64,000 bases of DNA from Gemmatimonadota bacterium (GCA_009841265.1 VXMB01000009.1:1285911-1349910); one strand, 5' to 3'. Numbered from the stretch's first letter, positions 26,477-36,826 are shown. Numbers and translations are program-made. Notes: generated by a model not told the origin, from the letters alone.

Positions 26477-27670
26477 ATGAAACGCATCGCCATCCTGGGT
26501 TCGACGGGTTCGGTCGGCACGCAGACGCTGGAGGTCATCGCGGCCTTCCCGGACCGGTATTCGGCCCACAGCCTGACGGCCAGGAGCCGGATCGATCTGC
26601 TGGAGCAGCAGTGCGCGCGTTTCGGCCCGCGCATGGTTGCCGTCCGGGACGCGGAATGCGCCGAGCGGGCCAAGCGGGCCAGGCTGTCCGCAGGGTTCGC
26701 GCGAGGCGGCGGTCAGCCTGGACCGTCGATCCACACCGGCGTGGAGGGCCTGATCGAAGCGGTCACCCACCCCGACGTGGACCTGGTCATCAGCGCCCTC
26801 CCGGGCAGCGCGGGGCTGGTTCCCACGCTGCGGGCGATCGAAGCGGGCAAGACCATCGCCCTGGCCAACAAGGAGATCCTGGTCATGGCCGGCGAGATCG
26901 TGATGGAATCGGCACGGCGCAACGGGGTGGAGATCCTGCCCGTGGACAGCGAACACTGCGCGGTGCACCAGTGCCTGGCCGGGCAGGACCCGGACCGGAT
27001 ACAGCGCGTGGTCCTCACGGCATCAGGCGGGCCCTTCCGCGACACCGCCCCCGCGGCCCTGGCGCAGATGACTTTGAAGGACGCGTTGAACCATCCCACC
27101 TGGAACATGGGGCAGAAGGTCACGATCGATTCCGCCACCCTCATGAACAAAGGATTCGAGGTCATCGAGGCCCACTGGCTCTTCGGCCTCCCCGTTTCGA
27201 AGATCGACGTGGTGATCCATCCCCAGTCCATCATCCACTCCATGGTCGAGATGGTCGACGGGTCTCTGCTGGCCCAGATGGGTCCGACCGACATGCGCAT
27301 ACCGATCCAATACGCCCTCTCTTACCCGGAGCGCCTTGAATCTCCCTGGCCCCGGTTCGACATCACGCGGAACTGGTCCCTGACCCTGGACCCGCCCGAC
27401 GAGGCCATGTTCCCCTGCCTGGGGCTGGCCTACGAGGCCATCCGCCGCGGGTCCACCGTGCCCGCCGTCCTGAGCACCGCCGACGAGATGGCCGTCGAGG
27501 CCTTCCTCCGGCAGCGGATCGGGTTCACCGACATACCGCGCATCATCGCCGACGCCATGGACAAACACCTGGCCGCGCCGGATCTCACGGCGCCCGTCAC
27601 CCTGGAATCCATCATGGCGGCGGACCAGTGGACCCGGACGTTCTGCGGGGAAAAGTTGATTGCCGGATAG
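26477..27670 (+). CDS. dxr: 1-deoxy-D-xylulose-5-phosphate reductoisomerase
   Basis: 397 residues; second step of the MEP isoprenoid pathway. NADPH-binding ILGSTGSVGTQTLEVI, ALANKEILVMAGE, LPVDSEHCAVHQCL (metal-binding Asp and Glu), TASGGPFRD, HPTWNMGQKVTIDSATLMNKG and NYPxxS-type substrate loops are present. Residues 63-80 contain a Gly/Ala/Arg-rich insertion (including GGGQPGPS) not conserved in the family and encoded by a duplicated GGTCAGCCTGG-type word. Confidence 0.97.
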   Translation: MKRIAILGSTGSVGTQTLEVIAAFPDRYSAHSLTARSRIDLLEQQCARFGPRMVAVRDAECAERAKRARLSAGFARGGGQPGPSIHTGVEGLIEAVTHPDVDLVISALPGSAGLVPTLRAIEAGKTIALANKEILVMAGEIVMESARRNGVEILPVDSEHCAVHQCLAGQDPDRIQRVVLTASGGPFRDTAPAALAQMTLKDALNHPTWNMGQKVTIDSATLMNKGFEVIEAHWLFGLPVSKIDVVIHPQSIIHSMVEMVDGSLLAQMGPTDMRIPIQYALSYPERLESPWPRFDITRNWSLTLDPPDEAMFPCLGLAYEAIRRGSTVPAVLSTADEMAVEAFLRQRIGFTDIPRIIADAMDKHLAAPDLTAPVTLESIMAADQWTRTFCGEKLIAG

Positions 27671-27689
27671 TGCCGAAAACCTGTATATT
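27660..27689 (+). promoter_or_regulatory. Candidate promoter for rseP
   Basis: TTGCCG (27660-27665) overlapping the dxr stop and TATATT (27684-27689), 18-bp spacer. The 115-nt gap to rseP is otherwise unassigned, and GGAG lies just upstream of the rseP ATG. Confidence 0.4.
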
Positions 27690-27787
27690 CCTTAATTAGT
27701 TGCCGCGCGCCGGCAGGGGCGGAGGCACACCGGGAACATCGTAAGCAATCGGATCTGAGACGGCAGAAGCAGAACGGAGACTTAGGC

Positions 27788-29110
27788 ATGCTGACCACCG
27801 TGTTATCGGCGATTTTCGTCCTGGGATTGCTGGTCTTCTTCCACGAACTCGGCCATTTCCTGGCCGCCAAGCACATGGGCATCAGGGTGGAACGGTTCTC
27901 CCTCGGCTTTCCGCCCAAGATGATCGGAAAGAAAGTGGGGGAAACCGAATACTGTATCTCCTGGATCCCCCTGGGGGGATACGTGTCCATGGCCGGGGAG
28001 CGGCCCGACGCACAGTCCGAAGGGGAAGGCGGCAAGCCATGGGAGTTCCAGTCCAAGTCCGTGGGGGCCCGCGCCTTCGTCATCGCGGCCGGTCCAGGGG
28101 CGAACTTCGTCCTCGCCTTTATCATCTTCTGGTTGTTCTACGCGACCATGGGCGTGATGCTCGTCGATACGACCACCGTTGGCCGGGTGGACGTTGCAAG
28201 CCCCTATGCCGCGGCAGGTTTGCAGGTCGGCGATGAAATCCTCGAAATCGACCAGGCGGCCGTCGATACCTGGGAGGATGTCCGGGAACGGCTCTCGACC
28301 GGCACGGGGGCGTCCCTGTCCCTGAAGCTGCGCCGGGATGGGCAGGACCGCACGGTCCAGGTGCGGTACGACGATGGCGGGACGGCGGAACGGCTGGGCG
28401 GACTGGACTATTTCCGCGCGTCGGCCGTGAGCACGGTCATCCCGGATTCACCCGCCGAGAAGGCCGGTCTCAGGCCCGGGGACGTGATCACGTCCGTGAA
28501 CGGCGTTCCGGTCACGCAGTGGTACGAGATGGTCGAGCAGATACGCGTCCGGCCGGGCATGGAGACCGCGGTGTCCTGGACCCGGAACGGCCAGTCCCAC
28601 CTGGTGAGCATCATACCCAATACAGCCCAGGACCTGGACCGGGAGACCGGAGACGTCATCGACATCGGCCAGATCGGCATCACCCAGCAGGACCACATCA
28701 AACGCAGTCCGATCGGGATCGCCACCTCCGCGGGACTGGCGGGCACGCAACTGGTGGCCGTCACCGTTACCATCGTCGACTTCGTGGGGAAACTGGTCAT
28801 GGGGCAAGTGTCCACCGACTCGGTGGGCGGTCCCATCGCCATAGCCCAGATGGCGGGAGACAGCGCCCGCCAGGGCGCGAGCAGCCTCTTCAGTTTCATG
28901 GCCTTTCTGAGCATCAACCTCGCCATCCTGAACCTGCTGCCCATACCCGCGCTGGACGGCGGCCAGCTCCTCATCCTGGGCGTCGAGAAGATCATCCGGC
29001 GTCCGCTTTCCCTGAAGTACCGGATGGTATGGCAGCAGACGGGAATGGCCCTCCTGCTGGTGCTGATGGTGTTCGTGGTATTCAACGATGTCACCCGGAT
29101 CTTCAGGTAG
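27788..29110 (+). CDS. rseP: RIP metalloprotease RseP (site-2 protease)
   Basis: 440 residues, multi-spanning inner-membrane zinc protease. The active site HELGH is in FFHELGHFLAAKHMG and the third ligand Asp in NLLPIPALDGGQLL. Two PDZ domains lie at about 130-210 and 215-290 (VGRVDVASPYAAAGLQVGDEI; SPAEKAGLRPGDVITSVNG). It cleaves anti-sigma factors or signal peptides within the membrane. Gene order dxr-rseP is conserved; here bamA does not follow, a TPR protein does. Confidence 0.96.
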   Translation: MLTTVLSAIFVLGLLVFFHELGHFLAAKHMGIRVERFSLGFPPKMIGKKVGETEYCISWIPLGGYVSMAGERPDAQSEGEGGKPWEFQSKSVGARAFVIAAGPGANFVLAFIIFWLFYATMGVMLVDTTTVGRVDVASPYAAAGLQVGDEILEIDQAAVDTWEDVRERLSTGTGASLSLKLRRDGQDRTVQVRYDDGGTAERLGGLDYFRASAVSTVIPDSPAEKAGLRPGDVITSVNGVPVTQWYEMVEQIRVRPGMETAVSWTRNGQSHLVSIIPNTAQDLDRETGDVIDIGQIGITQQDHIKRSPIGIATSAGLAGTQLVAVTVTIVDFVGKLVMGQVSTDSVGGPIAIAQMAGDSARQGASSLFSFMAFLSINLAILNLLPIPALDGGQLLILGVEKIIRRPLSLKYRMVWQQTGMALLLVLMVFVVFNDVTRIFR

Positions 29111-29132
29111 TTACACGGCGAAGGGAGTAAAC

Positions 29133-31448
29133 ATGCCGGTCGGGAGAAGGCTCGGCGCCGCCGGTCGTAACTGGTACGTCCTCGTCGTCACCGTGATGCT
29201 GGCCGCCGTCTGTCCCCCGGAGTACGCACTCGGACAGGTGGATCGGGCCAGGGCCCTGGAGCATTACGCGGAGGGCGGCCTTCACGAGGCCAGGAACGAT
29301 CCGGTCAACGCGATCAAATCCTATCTACAGGCGCTGGAATACGATTCCACCTCGGCGGAAATCCACACCGCCCTCGCCCAGGTCTACTACCGCGTGACGG
29401 AGCGCGACAAGGCGCAGCAACACGCCAGGACGGCGGTGGAACTCGATTCGACGGCCACGGAGTCCTGGTTCGTGCTGGGCAGGTATCACGCCGAACTGGG
29501 CAGGTACCTGCCGGCCCGGGCCGCTTTCGAACGGGTCGTCACGCTGGATCCGGGTCACATCGAGGCCCATATCGCCCTTTCCCAGCTCGCGAGCCGGCTG
29601 AACGACCCGGATGCCGCGCTGAGGGAACTGGAAACGGTGAGCCGCCTGGCGCCGCGCAATCCCGAATTCCACTTCAAACTGGCCGATGTTTACAGGCAGA
29701 GAGGGATGTACGACAAGGCGGTCATCGCGCTGCAGAAGGTGCTCGACGACTATCCCGACTCGATCCCTGCGCGGGTGGGCCTGACGGAGATCTATGAGCA
29801 AAGGCGGCAGTGGGACCGGGCCGTCGTCATGTACCGTGAGATTATTGCGCTGGGCCCCGACCGCGAAGCAGCCCTGCGGCACCGGCTCGCGCGCCTCTTG
29901 ATGTTCCTCGGCCGGCCGGGCGAAGCGGTGGAGGAATACCGGGTGCTGCTGGAGCACAACCGGACCTCCCCGGCCCTTTGGGCGGAACTGGGGGAGGCCT
30001 ACCAGGACCTCGGCGAAGCGGAGCAGGCGCTCTCCACCTTGGAGGAGGGCCTCGAACTGCACCCCGGCTCGGCGGAGCTTCATGGCGCACTGGGCGACGT
30101 GCTGCTCGACCAGGACAAGCCGGCGGAGGCCGTGGCGCCGCTGCAGCAGGCGATCTCCCTGGACGAGCGCGAAGTGAGATTCAGGATCGGCCTGGGGATG
30201 GCCTACCGCGCCACCGGACGGACTGAACAGGCCGTGAACGCGCTGAACGAGGGCCTGGGCGTCCTGGGAGACCACCCCGACCTCTACCTGAACTTGGGCT
30301 TCGTCTACCAGGAAACCGGCGCCTATCCCCTCGCCGTCGCCGCGTACCGATCGGCCGTCGCCGCGGATCCCGCCCACGGCCGAAGCTGGATTTCGCTGGG
30401 ATACGCCCTAATGGATCAGGGACAGACGCAGGAGGGCATCGCCGCATTGCATGAAGGTGTGGAGATATTGCCGGACGACGTTACCCTGCGCCTGAACCTG
30501 GCGAACGTCTACCTCGAGAACGGGATGTACAACCAGGCCATCGACCAGTCGCAGAAGAGCATCGGCATCAACCGCCATGATCCGCGCGGGTGGATCAGCC
30601 TGAGCCTGGCCTATCTCCGTCAGGACCAGAACGAACAGGCCGAACGCGTGCTCACCCAGGCCCTGTCGATCCTGCCCGATATGCCCGAGTTCTACCTGTA
30701 CCTGGGCGTGAGTTTCATGTCCCGGGAAGAATTCGGCCAGGCCGGCGTGCACTTCCGCAAGGTCGTGGACCTCAACCCGCAGGATGGAAGAGGGTGGGTG
30801 AATCTCGGCCTATCCCATCTGCGCCAGGAGGATTACGAGACCGGCATTCAGGCCCTTCGTGACGGGCTGGAAAAGGCGCCCGGGAACCCCGACCTTTGGT
30901 TCTACCTGGGATATGCCCATACCGAGCAGGAGAATTACGAAGAAGCCATCGCAATCACGAAAGAAGCGGTCGAGCGGTTCAACGACCACCACCGCCTCCA
31001 TTTCCTGCTGGCGCAGAACTACGACCAGTCGGGCCAGTTCGAGAAAGCCGTGGCCACCTTCGAGACCGCCCTTGAAATCGACCCCGAAGACATCTACACG
31101 CTGAACTACCTGGGTTACATCCTGGCCGACCGGGGCCTGCGGCTCGAAGAAGCCAAGGTAATGATCGAGAAAGCCCTCGAGAAAAGCCCGGAAAACGGCG
31201 CGTTCCTCGACAGCCTGGGGTGGGTGTACTACCGGCTGGGCGACTACCGGAAAGCGCGGCAGTACGTGGAAAAGGCCCTGCAATACGAAGACACGAGCGC
31301 CACGGTGCACGACCATCTCGGGGACATATACAGCCGGCTCGGCATGCACCGAAGCGCCGTTCGGTACTGGCAGCGCGCCCTCGAAATGGAAGACATAACC
31401 CCCGAGGAATCCGAAGAGATCCTGCAGAAGCTCCAAGATGCCAGATAA
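29133..31448 (+). CDS. Exported TPR-repeat protein
   Basis: 771 residues from ATG 29133 with AAGGGAG upstream. An N-terminal hydrophobic stretch (WYVLVVTVMLAAVCPPEYALG) looks like a signal peptide. The remainder is nearly continuous tetratricopeptide repeats of 34 residues, about 20 units, with the W/L-G-Y-A-F-A-P pattern (for example YLNLGFVYQETGAYPLAVAAYRSA, in the middle, and LNYLGYILADRGLRLEEA near the end). The last repeats resemble the Tol/PilF-like proteins that precede LolB-like lipoproteins. It overlaps the next gene by 11 bp, so the two probably act together in the envelope, perhaps in outer-membrane assembly. Confidence 0.9.
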   Translation: MPVGRRLGAAGRNWYVLVVTVMLAAVCPPEYALGQVDRARALEHYAEGGLHEARNDPVNAIKSYLQALEYDSTSAEIHTALAQVYYRVTERDKAQQHARTAVELDSTATESWFVLGRYHAELGRYLPARAAFERVVTLDPGHIEAHIALSQLASRLNDPDAALRELETVSRLAPRNPEFHFKLADVYRQRGMYDKAVIALQKVLDDYPDSIPARVGLTEIYEQRRQWDRAVVMYREIIALGPDREAALRHRLARLLMFLGRPGEAVEEYRVLLEHNRTSPALWAELGEAYQDLGEAEQALSTLEEGLELHPGSAELHGALGDVLLDQDKPAEAVAPLQQAISLDEREVRFRIGLGMAYRATGRTEQAVNALNEGLGVLGDHPDLYLNLGFVYQETGAYPLAVAAYRSAVAADPAHGRSWISLGYALMDQGQTQEGIAALHEGVEILPDDVTLRLNLANVYLENGMYNQAIDQSQKSIGINRHDPRGWISLSLAYLRQDQNEQAERVLTQALSILPDMPEFYLYLGVSFMSREEFGQAGVHFRKVVDLNPQDGRGWVNLGLSHLRQEDYETGIQALRDGLEKAPGNPDLWFYLGYAHTEQENYEEAIAITKEAVERFNDHHRLHFLLAQNYDQSGQFEKAVATFETALEIDPEDIYTLNYLGYILADRGLRLEEAKVMIEKALEKSPENGAFLDSLGWVYYRLGDYRKARQYVEKALQYEDTSATVHDHLGDIYSRLGMHRSAVRYWQRALEMEDITPEESEEILQKLQDAR

Positions 31449-32310
31449 TACGTCCGGCCGGCACGGTTGGACCGACCGGCACGGTCGGACCGGCCGGTTC
31501 TGGATACTCGCCTGCCTCGGTCTCCTGCTGCTGTCCTGCCGACCGCCGCCTCCAGCTCCGCCACCCCTGCCGGTCGAACTGCTCCTCCAGGAGATCGAAG
31601 CGGCCTCCAGGCGCCTCCAGGATTTCAGGGGCAGCGCGGGCGTGGAGACCTCCTTCGCGGGGCACCGTGGCCGCGCGTCCCTCCGCATCCGGTATCTCAG
31701 CCCGGCGCGATTCCGTATCGACGTACACGGCGCCCTTTTCGAGATCCTCGCCGTCGTCCTGATCCACGACCTCCGCGTGCGGTTGTACATGCCTCGGGAA
31801 AACACGGTGTTCGAAGGTACGCTCGAGACACGCGACGCGTCCATTCCCGGACTCGACGTGACGCTGGACGACGTGCACACCGCCGTGACCGGGACTATAG
31901 CGCCTGGCAGGTACCAGGGGTTGCCCGTCACCGACTACCGCCGCGACGGAAATACGGCGGCCGTTACGCTTGGGGACGATTCCGGCCGGAGGACGCTGTG
32001 GATCGACACGGACAGGATGACGGTCACGCGCGAGGCGTCGGAATCTCCCGTGAACCAGGGGTCCGTCACCAGGTCAATCACCCGGACCTTCGACCGCTTT
32101 CGAAACCGGAACGGGGTCTGGAGACCGGAAAAGGTCCGCATCACCCGGGACGGCCCCCGTGCGGGGACGTTCGAACTGACCTACCGGACCCAGTCGATCA
32201 ACCGCGGGCTGCGGCCGTCCGACATCGGGGTGCGTCTACCCGAAACCGTCGTCCGACGTCCCCTGGAAGAGGCGGGGACGGTCTTCGAAACCGTGGACGG
32301 AGCGCCGTAA
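31438..32310 (+). CDS. LolB/DUF4292-like outer-membrane lipoprotein
   Basis: 290 residues. After a short basic N-terminus comes a lipoprotein signal, WILACLGLLLLSC, with the lipobox Cys near residue 34, then a proline-rich linker (PPPPAPPPLP). The mature part has the half-barrel pattern of LolA/LolB-type lipid or lipoprotein carriers (DFRGSAGVETSF, RIRYLSPARFRIDV, YRRDGNTAAVTL, WRPEKVRITRDG). The first codons lie in an 18-bp tandem duplication. It starts inside the end of the TPR gene. Exact function is not assignable. Confidence 0.75.
   Translation: MPDNTSGRHGWTDRHGRTGRFWILACLGLLLLSCRPPPPAPPPLPVELLLQEIEAASRRLQDFRGSAGVETSFAGHRGRASLRIRYLSPARFRIDVHGALFEILAVVLIHDLRVRLYMPRENTVFEGTLETRDASIPGLDVTLDDVHTAVTGTIAPGRYQGLPVTDYRRDGNTAAVTLGDDSGRRTLWIDTDRMTVTREASESPVNQGSVTRSITRTFDRFRNRNGVWRPEKVRITRDGPRAGTFELTYRTQSINRGLRPSDIGVRLPETVVRRPLEEAGTVFETVDGAP
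31458..31493. repeat. 18-bp x2 tandem repeat at the start of the LolB-like gene
   Basis: CCGGCACGGTTGGACCGA (31458-31475) and CCGGCACGGTCGGACCGG (31476-31493). It encodes the variable N-terminal residues before the signal peptide, just after the TPR gene's stop. Confidence 0.8.
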
Positions 32311-32339
32311 CCGGGGACGTCTGATTCCCGACAATTCCC

Positions 32340-32369
32340 TTGACAGTCGTTTGGTATCCCGCCTATATT
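32340..32369 (+). promoter_or_regulatory. Promoter of tRNA-His
   Basis: TTGACA (32340-32345), 18-bp spacer, TATATT (32364-32369), about 23 bp before the tRNA 5' end. Confidence 0.8.
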
Positions 32370-32391
32370 GCCTGCTCCATTCGTCGGTGAT

Positions 32392-32466
32392 GGTGGGCAT
32401 AGCTCAGTTGGTTAGAGCGCTAGACTGTGGCTCTGGAGGTCGCGGGTTCGAATCCCGTTGCCCACC
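32392..32466 (+). tRNA. tRNA-His (GTG)
   Basis: Acceptor GTGGGCA/TGCCCAC with the extra G-1 at 32392 opposite C73, as required by histidyl-tRNA synthetase. D-arm GCTC/GAGC, anticodon loop CTGTGGC on a CTAGA/TCTGG stem and T-arm GCGGG TTCGAAT CCCGT are intact. CCA is not encoded. Confidence 0.96.
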
Positions 32467-32586
32467 CTTTAAATGGGGACGTTTTCTACCCGTCCGGACC
32501 GGGTCCACGGCGCGCCAAAGTTTCGGCGGTGAACCGGATGCCGCGTAACGGCCGATGAAGCCGTCAAAGGAGACCAGCCCGATTTT

Positions 32587-33144
32587 ATGGTGAACGCTAC
32601 GGACCTGCGCACCGGTATGACCATCAGGATCGATGGATCCATATACTTCATCACGGGTTGCGAACACATCAAACCGGGCAAGGGAACGGCCTTTTCGCGC
32701 ACCCGACTGAAGCATATCCACACCGGGGCCGTGATCGAGAAGACCTACAAGGCCTCGGACAAGCTGGAAGACGTGCGGGTGGAACGGCGCAAGTTCCAGT
32801 TCCAGTATACTGACGGCGACATGTACTACATGATGGACCTGGAGACCTACGAACAGGTGCCGGTAAGCACGTCGATCATCGGCGACAACAAGGATTACAT
32901 CAAGGACAGCATGACGCTCGAACTGCTCACCGCGGACCAGGGCGTCGTGGGCATTGAGATGCCGAATTTCATCGAGCTGGAAGTGACGCAGACCGATCCG
33001 GGTATCCGCGGCGACACCGCAACGGGAGGCACCAAGCCGGCCACGCTCGAAAGCGGCGCCGTGGTGCAGGTTCCGCTGTTCATCAACCCCGGCGACGTGC
33101 TGCGCATCGATACGCGGTCCCGCGAATACGTAGAGCGGGTGTAG
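32587..33144 (+). CDS. efp: Elongation factor P
   Basis: 185 residues, three beta-barrel domains. It relieves ribosome stalling on polyproline. The domain I loop [11 protein letters not shown] has a lysine at the modification position, as in organisms using EpmA-type lysylation, or unmodified. The C-terminal [12 protein letters not shown] is the family signature. It heads the efp-accB-accC order found in many bacteria. Confidence 0.97.
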   Translation: MVNATDLRTGMTIRIDGSIYFITGCEHIKPGKGTAFSRTRLKHIHTGAVIEKTYKASDKLEDVRVERRKFQFQYTDGDMYYMMDLETYEQVPVSTSIIGDNKDYIKDSMTLELLTADQGVVGIEMPNFIELEVTQTDPGIRGDTATGGTKPATLESGAVVQVPLFINPGDVLRIDTRSREYVERV

Positions 33145-33166
33145 CCGCCCTTCCGAGGAGCCTGAC

Positions 33167-33634
33167 ATGGGAATCGATGAGGTGCTCAAGCTGATCGAAT
33201 CGCTGAGGGATACGGACATCCAGGAAGTCGAGGTGGCCGAGGGCGACCGGAAGATCCGGATCGTGCGCATGACGCCCGGGGCGACCGCGGCCGCCGTCCC
33301 CGCACCCGCGGCGGATACGCACGCGCAGGCCGCCGCGCCACCCGCGGAACACGTACGGCAGGACGACGGCCAGGCGGACTCCGCGGACAGTACCTACGTC
33401 GAGGTGACCTCGCCCATGGTGGGTACCTTCTACCGGTCACCCGAGCCCGACGCCGACCCCTTCGTTCAGGAGCAGGACCGGATCAGCACCGGCCAGCAGC
33501 TGTGCATCATCGAAGCCATGAAGCTGATGAATCCCATCCAGTCCGAATTGAACGGGCGCGTGATGGCCATCCTGGTGGAAGACGCCCAGCCCGTCGAATA
33601 CGGCCAACCGTTGTTTCTGATCGAACCGGCATAG
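33167..33634 (+). CDS. accB: Acetyl-CoA carboxylase biotin carboxyl carrier protein
   Basis: 155 residues. An N-terminal helix is followed by an Ala/Pro-rich linker (about 45-75) and a biotinyl domain with the target lysine in EAMKLMN and [16 protein letters not shown]. It carries carboxybiotin between AccC and the carboxyltransferase. 6 bp separate it from accC. Confidence 0.97.
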   Translation: MGIDEVLKLIESLRDTDIQEVEVAEGDRKIRIVRMTPGATAAAVPAPAADTHAQAAAPPAEHVRQDDGQADSADSTYVEVTSPMVGTFYRSPEPDADPFVQEQDRISTGQQLCIIEAMKLMNPIQSELNGRVMAILVEDAQPVEYGQPLFLIEPA

Positions 33635-33640
33635 GAAGCG

Positions 33641-34987
33641 ATGTTCCAGAAGATCCTCATCGCCAACCGCGGCGAGATCGCCCTGCGCGTCATCCGCTCG
33701 TGCAAAGAGTTGAACATCGCGACGCTGGCCGTCCACTCCGAAACGGATCAGGACTCCCTCCACGTCCGCTTCGCCGACGAGGCGGTCTGCATCGGCAGCA
33801 ACGCGCCGAACGACAGCTACCTGAACATACCCCGCATCATCAGCGCGGCGGAAATCATGAACGCCGACGCCGTGCATCCCGGATACGGTTTCCTGTCCGA
33901 AAACCCCCACTTCGCCGAAGTCTGCGAGTCCTGCGACATCGCCTTCATCGGACCGCCGTCCAGGGCCATCCGCCTCATGGGCGACAAGGCCGAAGCGCGA
34001 AAGACGGTGGCGGCCTCTGACGTTCCCACCATCCCGGGCACGGAAGATGTCGTCGACGACGAGGACGCCGCGGTTGAGGCTTCCAGGGATATCGGGTTTC
34101 CCCTGGTCATAAAGGCCTCCGCCGGAGGCGGCGGGCGGGGAATCCGTATCGTCCGCGACGAGGGCGAGTTGCGCGAAGCCTTCCGCCTGGCTTCGCGAGA
34201 GGCCCAGAACGCCTTCAACAACCCCGCGCTTTACCTGGAAAAGTATATAGAGAAGGCCCGGCATATCGAGGTGCAGGTCCTGGGCGACCGCCACGGCCAG
34301 GTCGTCCACCTCGGCGAGCGGGACTGTTCGATCCAGCGGCGGCGGCAGAAGCTCATCGAGGAGTCGCCGTCCCCTTTTGTCGACGACGAGCTTCGTTCCG
34401 GGCTGGGAGAGGCCGCCCTGCGCGCGGCGCGGGCGATCGACTACGAAAACGCGGGCACCGTCGAGTTCCTCGTGACCGAGGACCGGCAGTTCTATTTCAT
34501 GGAGATGAACACGCGCATCCAGGTGGAACACCCCGTGACGGAAATGGTCGTTTCACAGGACCTCGTAAAGGAACAGATCCGCGTCGCCGCGGGCCATCCC
34601 CTGGGTTTCGCGCAGGAAGATGTGCAAATGCGGGGACACGCCATCGAATGCCGGATCAACGCCGAGGACCCGGACAGGAATTTCATGCCCTCCACGGGTG
34701 AGATCACGAGTTTTCACACGCCAGGCGGTTACGGGGTGCGGGTGGACAGCCACGTGTACGCCCAGTACGTCGTCACGCCCTTCTACGACTCCATGCTGGC
34801 GAAGCTGATCGTCTGGGGAAAGGACCGGGAGGAGGCCATGACGCGGACCGAGCGGGCCCTTGAGGAGTTTATCGTCGAAGGCATCAACACGACGATTCCG
34901 TTCCACCAGTTCATGTTGAAACACCCGACCTTCCGTTCCGGGCAGGCGGATACGGACTTCGTTGAATCCCTGAGTTCCCTGAGTTGA
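33641..34987 (+). CDS. accC: Acetyl-CoA carboxylase, biotin carboxylase subunit
   Basis: 448 residues. ATP-grasp enzyme that carboxylates biotin on Acc[51 protein letters not shown] (ATP loop), [16 protein letters not shown] and [15 protein letters not shown] are all present. The last codons contain a 9-bp duplication (TCCCTGAGT twice, 34967-34984) giving SLSSLS immediately before the stop. Confidence 0.97.
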   Translation: MFQKILIANRGEIALRVIRSCKELNIATLAVHSETDQDSLHVRFADEAVCIGSNAPNDSYLNIPRIISAAEIMNADAVHPGYGFLSENPHFAEVCESCDIAFIGPPSRAIRLMGDKAEARKTVAASDVPTIPGTEDVVDDEDAAVEASRDIGFPLVIKASAGGGGRGIRIVRDEGELREAFRLASREAQNAFNNPALYLEKYIEKARHIEVQVLGDRHGQVVHLGERDCSIQRRRQKLIEESPSPFVDDELRSGLGEAALRAARAIDYENAGTVEFLVTEDRQFYFMEMNTRIQVEHPVTEMVVSQDLVKEQIRVAAGHPLGFAQEDVQMRGHAIECRINAEDPDRNFMPSTGEITSFHTPGGYGVRVDSHVYAQYVVTPFYDSMLAKLIVWGKDREEAMTRTERALEEFIVEGINTTIPFHQFMLKHPTFRSGQADTDFVESLSSLS

Positions 34988-35040
34988 CGAAATGACCGGC
35001 GGCAGCCCGCGTCGGGCCCGGGCGCCGGAGAAAGGAACGC

Positions 35041-35421
35041 ATGAACACGCCCTCAGATCTCCGCTATTCGACCGAACACGAGTGGGTGCGCCTGGAGGGC
35101 GACATCGCCACCGTCGGCATCACGGATTTCGCGCAGTCCGAACTCGGCGACATCGTCTTCGTGGAACTGCCTTCGGAAGGCGACCCGGTGGCCGAGATGG
35201 GCGTCTTCGGGGCGGTGGAAGCCGTGAAGACCGTGTCGGACCTCTACAGTCCGATGGGCGGGACCGTGACGGAGGTCAACGACGACCTGGAAGACAACCC
35301 CGAGGCGGTCAACCAGGACCCCTACGGCGACGGTTGGATGATCAGGCTGAAGGTGGATGACGCGGGCGCCTTCACCAGCCTGATGACCGCCGCGGACTAC
35401 CGTTCCTTCGTCGGCGCCTGA
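35041..35421 (+). CDS. gcvH: Glycine cleavage system H protein
   Basis: 126 residues from ATG 35041 (AAAGGAA upstream). It is the lipoyl carrier of the glycine cleavage system. YSTEHEWVRLEGD, GITDFAQSELGDIVFVELP and the lipoylation site in GAVEAVKTVSDLYSP are intact. The final seven codons and the stop are duplicated in tandem. Confidence 0.97.
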   Translation: MNTPSDLRYSTEHEWVRLEGDIATVGITDFAQSELGDIVFVELPSEGDPVAEMGVFGAVEAVKTVSDLYSPMGGTVTEVNDDLEDNPEAVNQDPYGDGWMIRLKVDDAGAFTSLMTAADYRSFVGA

Positions 35422-35472
35422 GGCGGCCCCTGCGGACTGCCGTTCCTTCGTCGGCGCCTGAGGCGGCCCCTG
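35393..35472. repeat. 40-bp tandem duplication over the gcvH stop codon
   Basis: Two adjacent 40-bp copies (35393-35432 and 35433-35472), beginning CGGACT(A/G)CCGTTCC and ending GGCGGCCCCTG, differ at a single base. Copy 1 carries the real gcvH end (YRSFVGA and stop); copy 2 reproduces those codons in the spacer before gcvPA. The near-identity implies a recent event. Confidence 0.95.
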
Positions 35473-35482
35473 CGGAGAATCC

Positions 35483-36826
35483 ATGACGTACATTCCCAAC
35501 ACCGACGCCGACCGCCAGGCCATGATGGAAGCCATCGGCATCGGGTCGGTCGAAGAACTGCTGACCGTAATCCCAAACGACGTCCGGCTCGACGGTCCCC
35601 TGGACCTCCCGCCCGCCCTGTCGGAACTCGAACTCCACGATTCGATGGGCGAGATGGCCGCCCGAAACAGATCCGCCGACCGGATGGCGTCCTTTGTGGG
35701 CGGCGGCATGTACGATCACTTCGTTCCCAGCGCCATAGGCCACCTGGCCAGCCGCTCGGAATTCCTGACCTCTTACACGCCCTATCAGCCGGAAGTGAGC
35801 CAGGGCACGCTCCAGGGGATCTACGAGTTCCAGACGATGATCTGCGAACTTACGGGCCTGGACGTGGCCAACGCCTCCATGTACGACGGCGCCTCGGCGA
35901 CGGCGGAAGCGGCCATGCTGGCCCGGTCGGCCACGGGGCGCGACCGCGTGATCCTGGCGGGTAGCGTGCACCCCCATTACGTCGAGACGGTCCGTACCTA
36001 CGCCCACGGGCCGGGCATCGAAGTGGAGACGCTTCCCTGCCCGAACGGCGCGCTGGATCCCGGCCAACTGGCGTCGGCCCTGACCGACGAGACGGCCTGC
36101 GTGATCGTACAGCATCCCAATTTCTACGGCTGCCTGGAGTCCATGAACGACCTGGTACGGGTCGTGCACGGCGCGGGCGCGCTCCTGGTCATGGCCGTGG
36201 ACCCGATCTCCCTCGGGGTCATCGAGTCTCCTGGCGCCTACGGCGCGGACATCGCCGTGGGGGAAGGGCAATCCATGGGCAACCAGGTCAGTTACGGCGG
36301 ACCGGCCCTGGGTTTCTTCGCGACGCGGGACCGCTTCGTCCGGCGCATGCCCGGGCGCATCGCGGGGCAAACCGTCGACCAGGAGAACCGACGGGGGTTC
36401 GTCCTGACGCTGCAGGCCCGCGAACAGCATATCCGGCGGGACAAGGCGACGTCGAACATCTGCACCAGCCAGCAGCTCAACGCCCTGATGGCGACCATCT
36501 ACCTGTCGTTGATCGGGAAAGAGGGGTTGAAGCAGGTCGCGGAACTGTGCCTCCACAAGAGCCACTACGCGGCGGCGCGCATCGCGGACCTGCCGGGCTT
36601 CGAACTCGCCTTCGACCGGCCGTTCTTCAAGGAATTCGTGGTGCGGACGCCGGCACCGCCCGGCGAGATCGTGACCCGGCTCGCGGACGACGGGTTGCTT
36701 GCCGGCATCGACCTGGCGCGCTTCCCGTCCTTGGAAATGGAAGACGGCCTGCTGATAGCGGTGACGGAGCGGCGGACGTGCACCCAGATCGACCGGCTGG
36801 TCGAAGCGCTGGGGCGATTCAGTTGA
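35483..36826 (+). CDS. gcvPA: Glycine dehydrogenase (decarboxylating) subunit 1
   Basis: 447 residues, the N-terminal half of the P protein in the two-subunit form. [49 protein letters not shown] and [20 protein letters not shown] are typical. It works with GcvPB to decarboxylate glycine onto lipoyl-GcvH. Translated 61 bp after gcvH, beyond the duplication. Confidence 0.96.
   Translation: MTYIPNTDADRQAMMEAIGIGSVEELLTVIPNDVRLDGPLDLPPALSELELHDSMGEMAARNRSADRMASFVGGGMYDHFVPSAIGHLASRSEFLTSYTPYQPEVSQGTLQGIYEFQTMICELTGLDVANASMYDGASATAEAAMLARSATGRDRVILAGSVHPHYVETVRTYAHGPGIEVETLPCPNGALDPGQLASALTDETACVIVQHPNFYGCLESMNDLVRVVHGAGALLVMAVDPISLGVIESPGAYGADIAVGEGQSMGNQVSYGGPALGFFATRDRFVRRMPGRIAGQTVDQENRRGFVLTLQAREQHIRRDKATSNICTSQQLNALMATIYLSLIGKEGLKQVAELCLHKSHYAAARIADLPGFELAFDRPFFKEFVVRTPAPPGEIVTRLADDGLLAGIDLARFPSLEMEDGLLIAVTERRTCTQIDRLVEALGRFS

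Noticed and set aside
34987..35041. Glycine riboswitch before gcvH
   Set aside because: The gap is only about 53 bp and lacks the tandem aptamer structure; there is no room for it.
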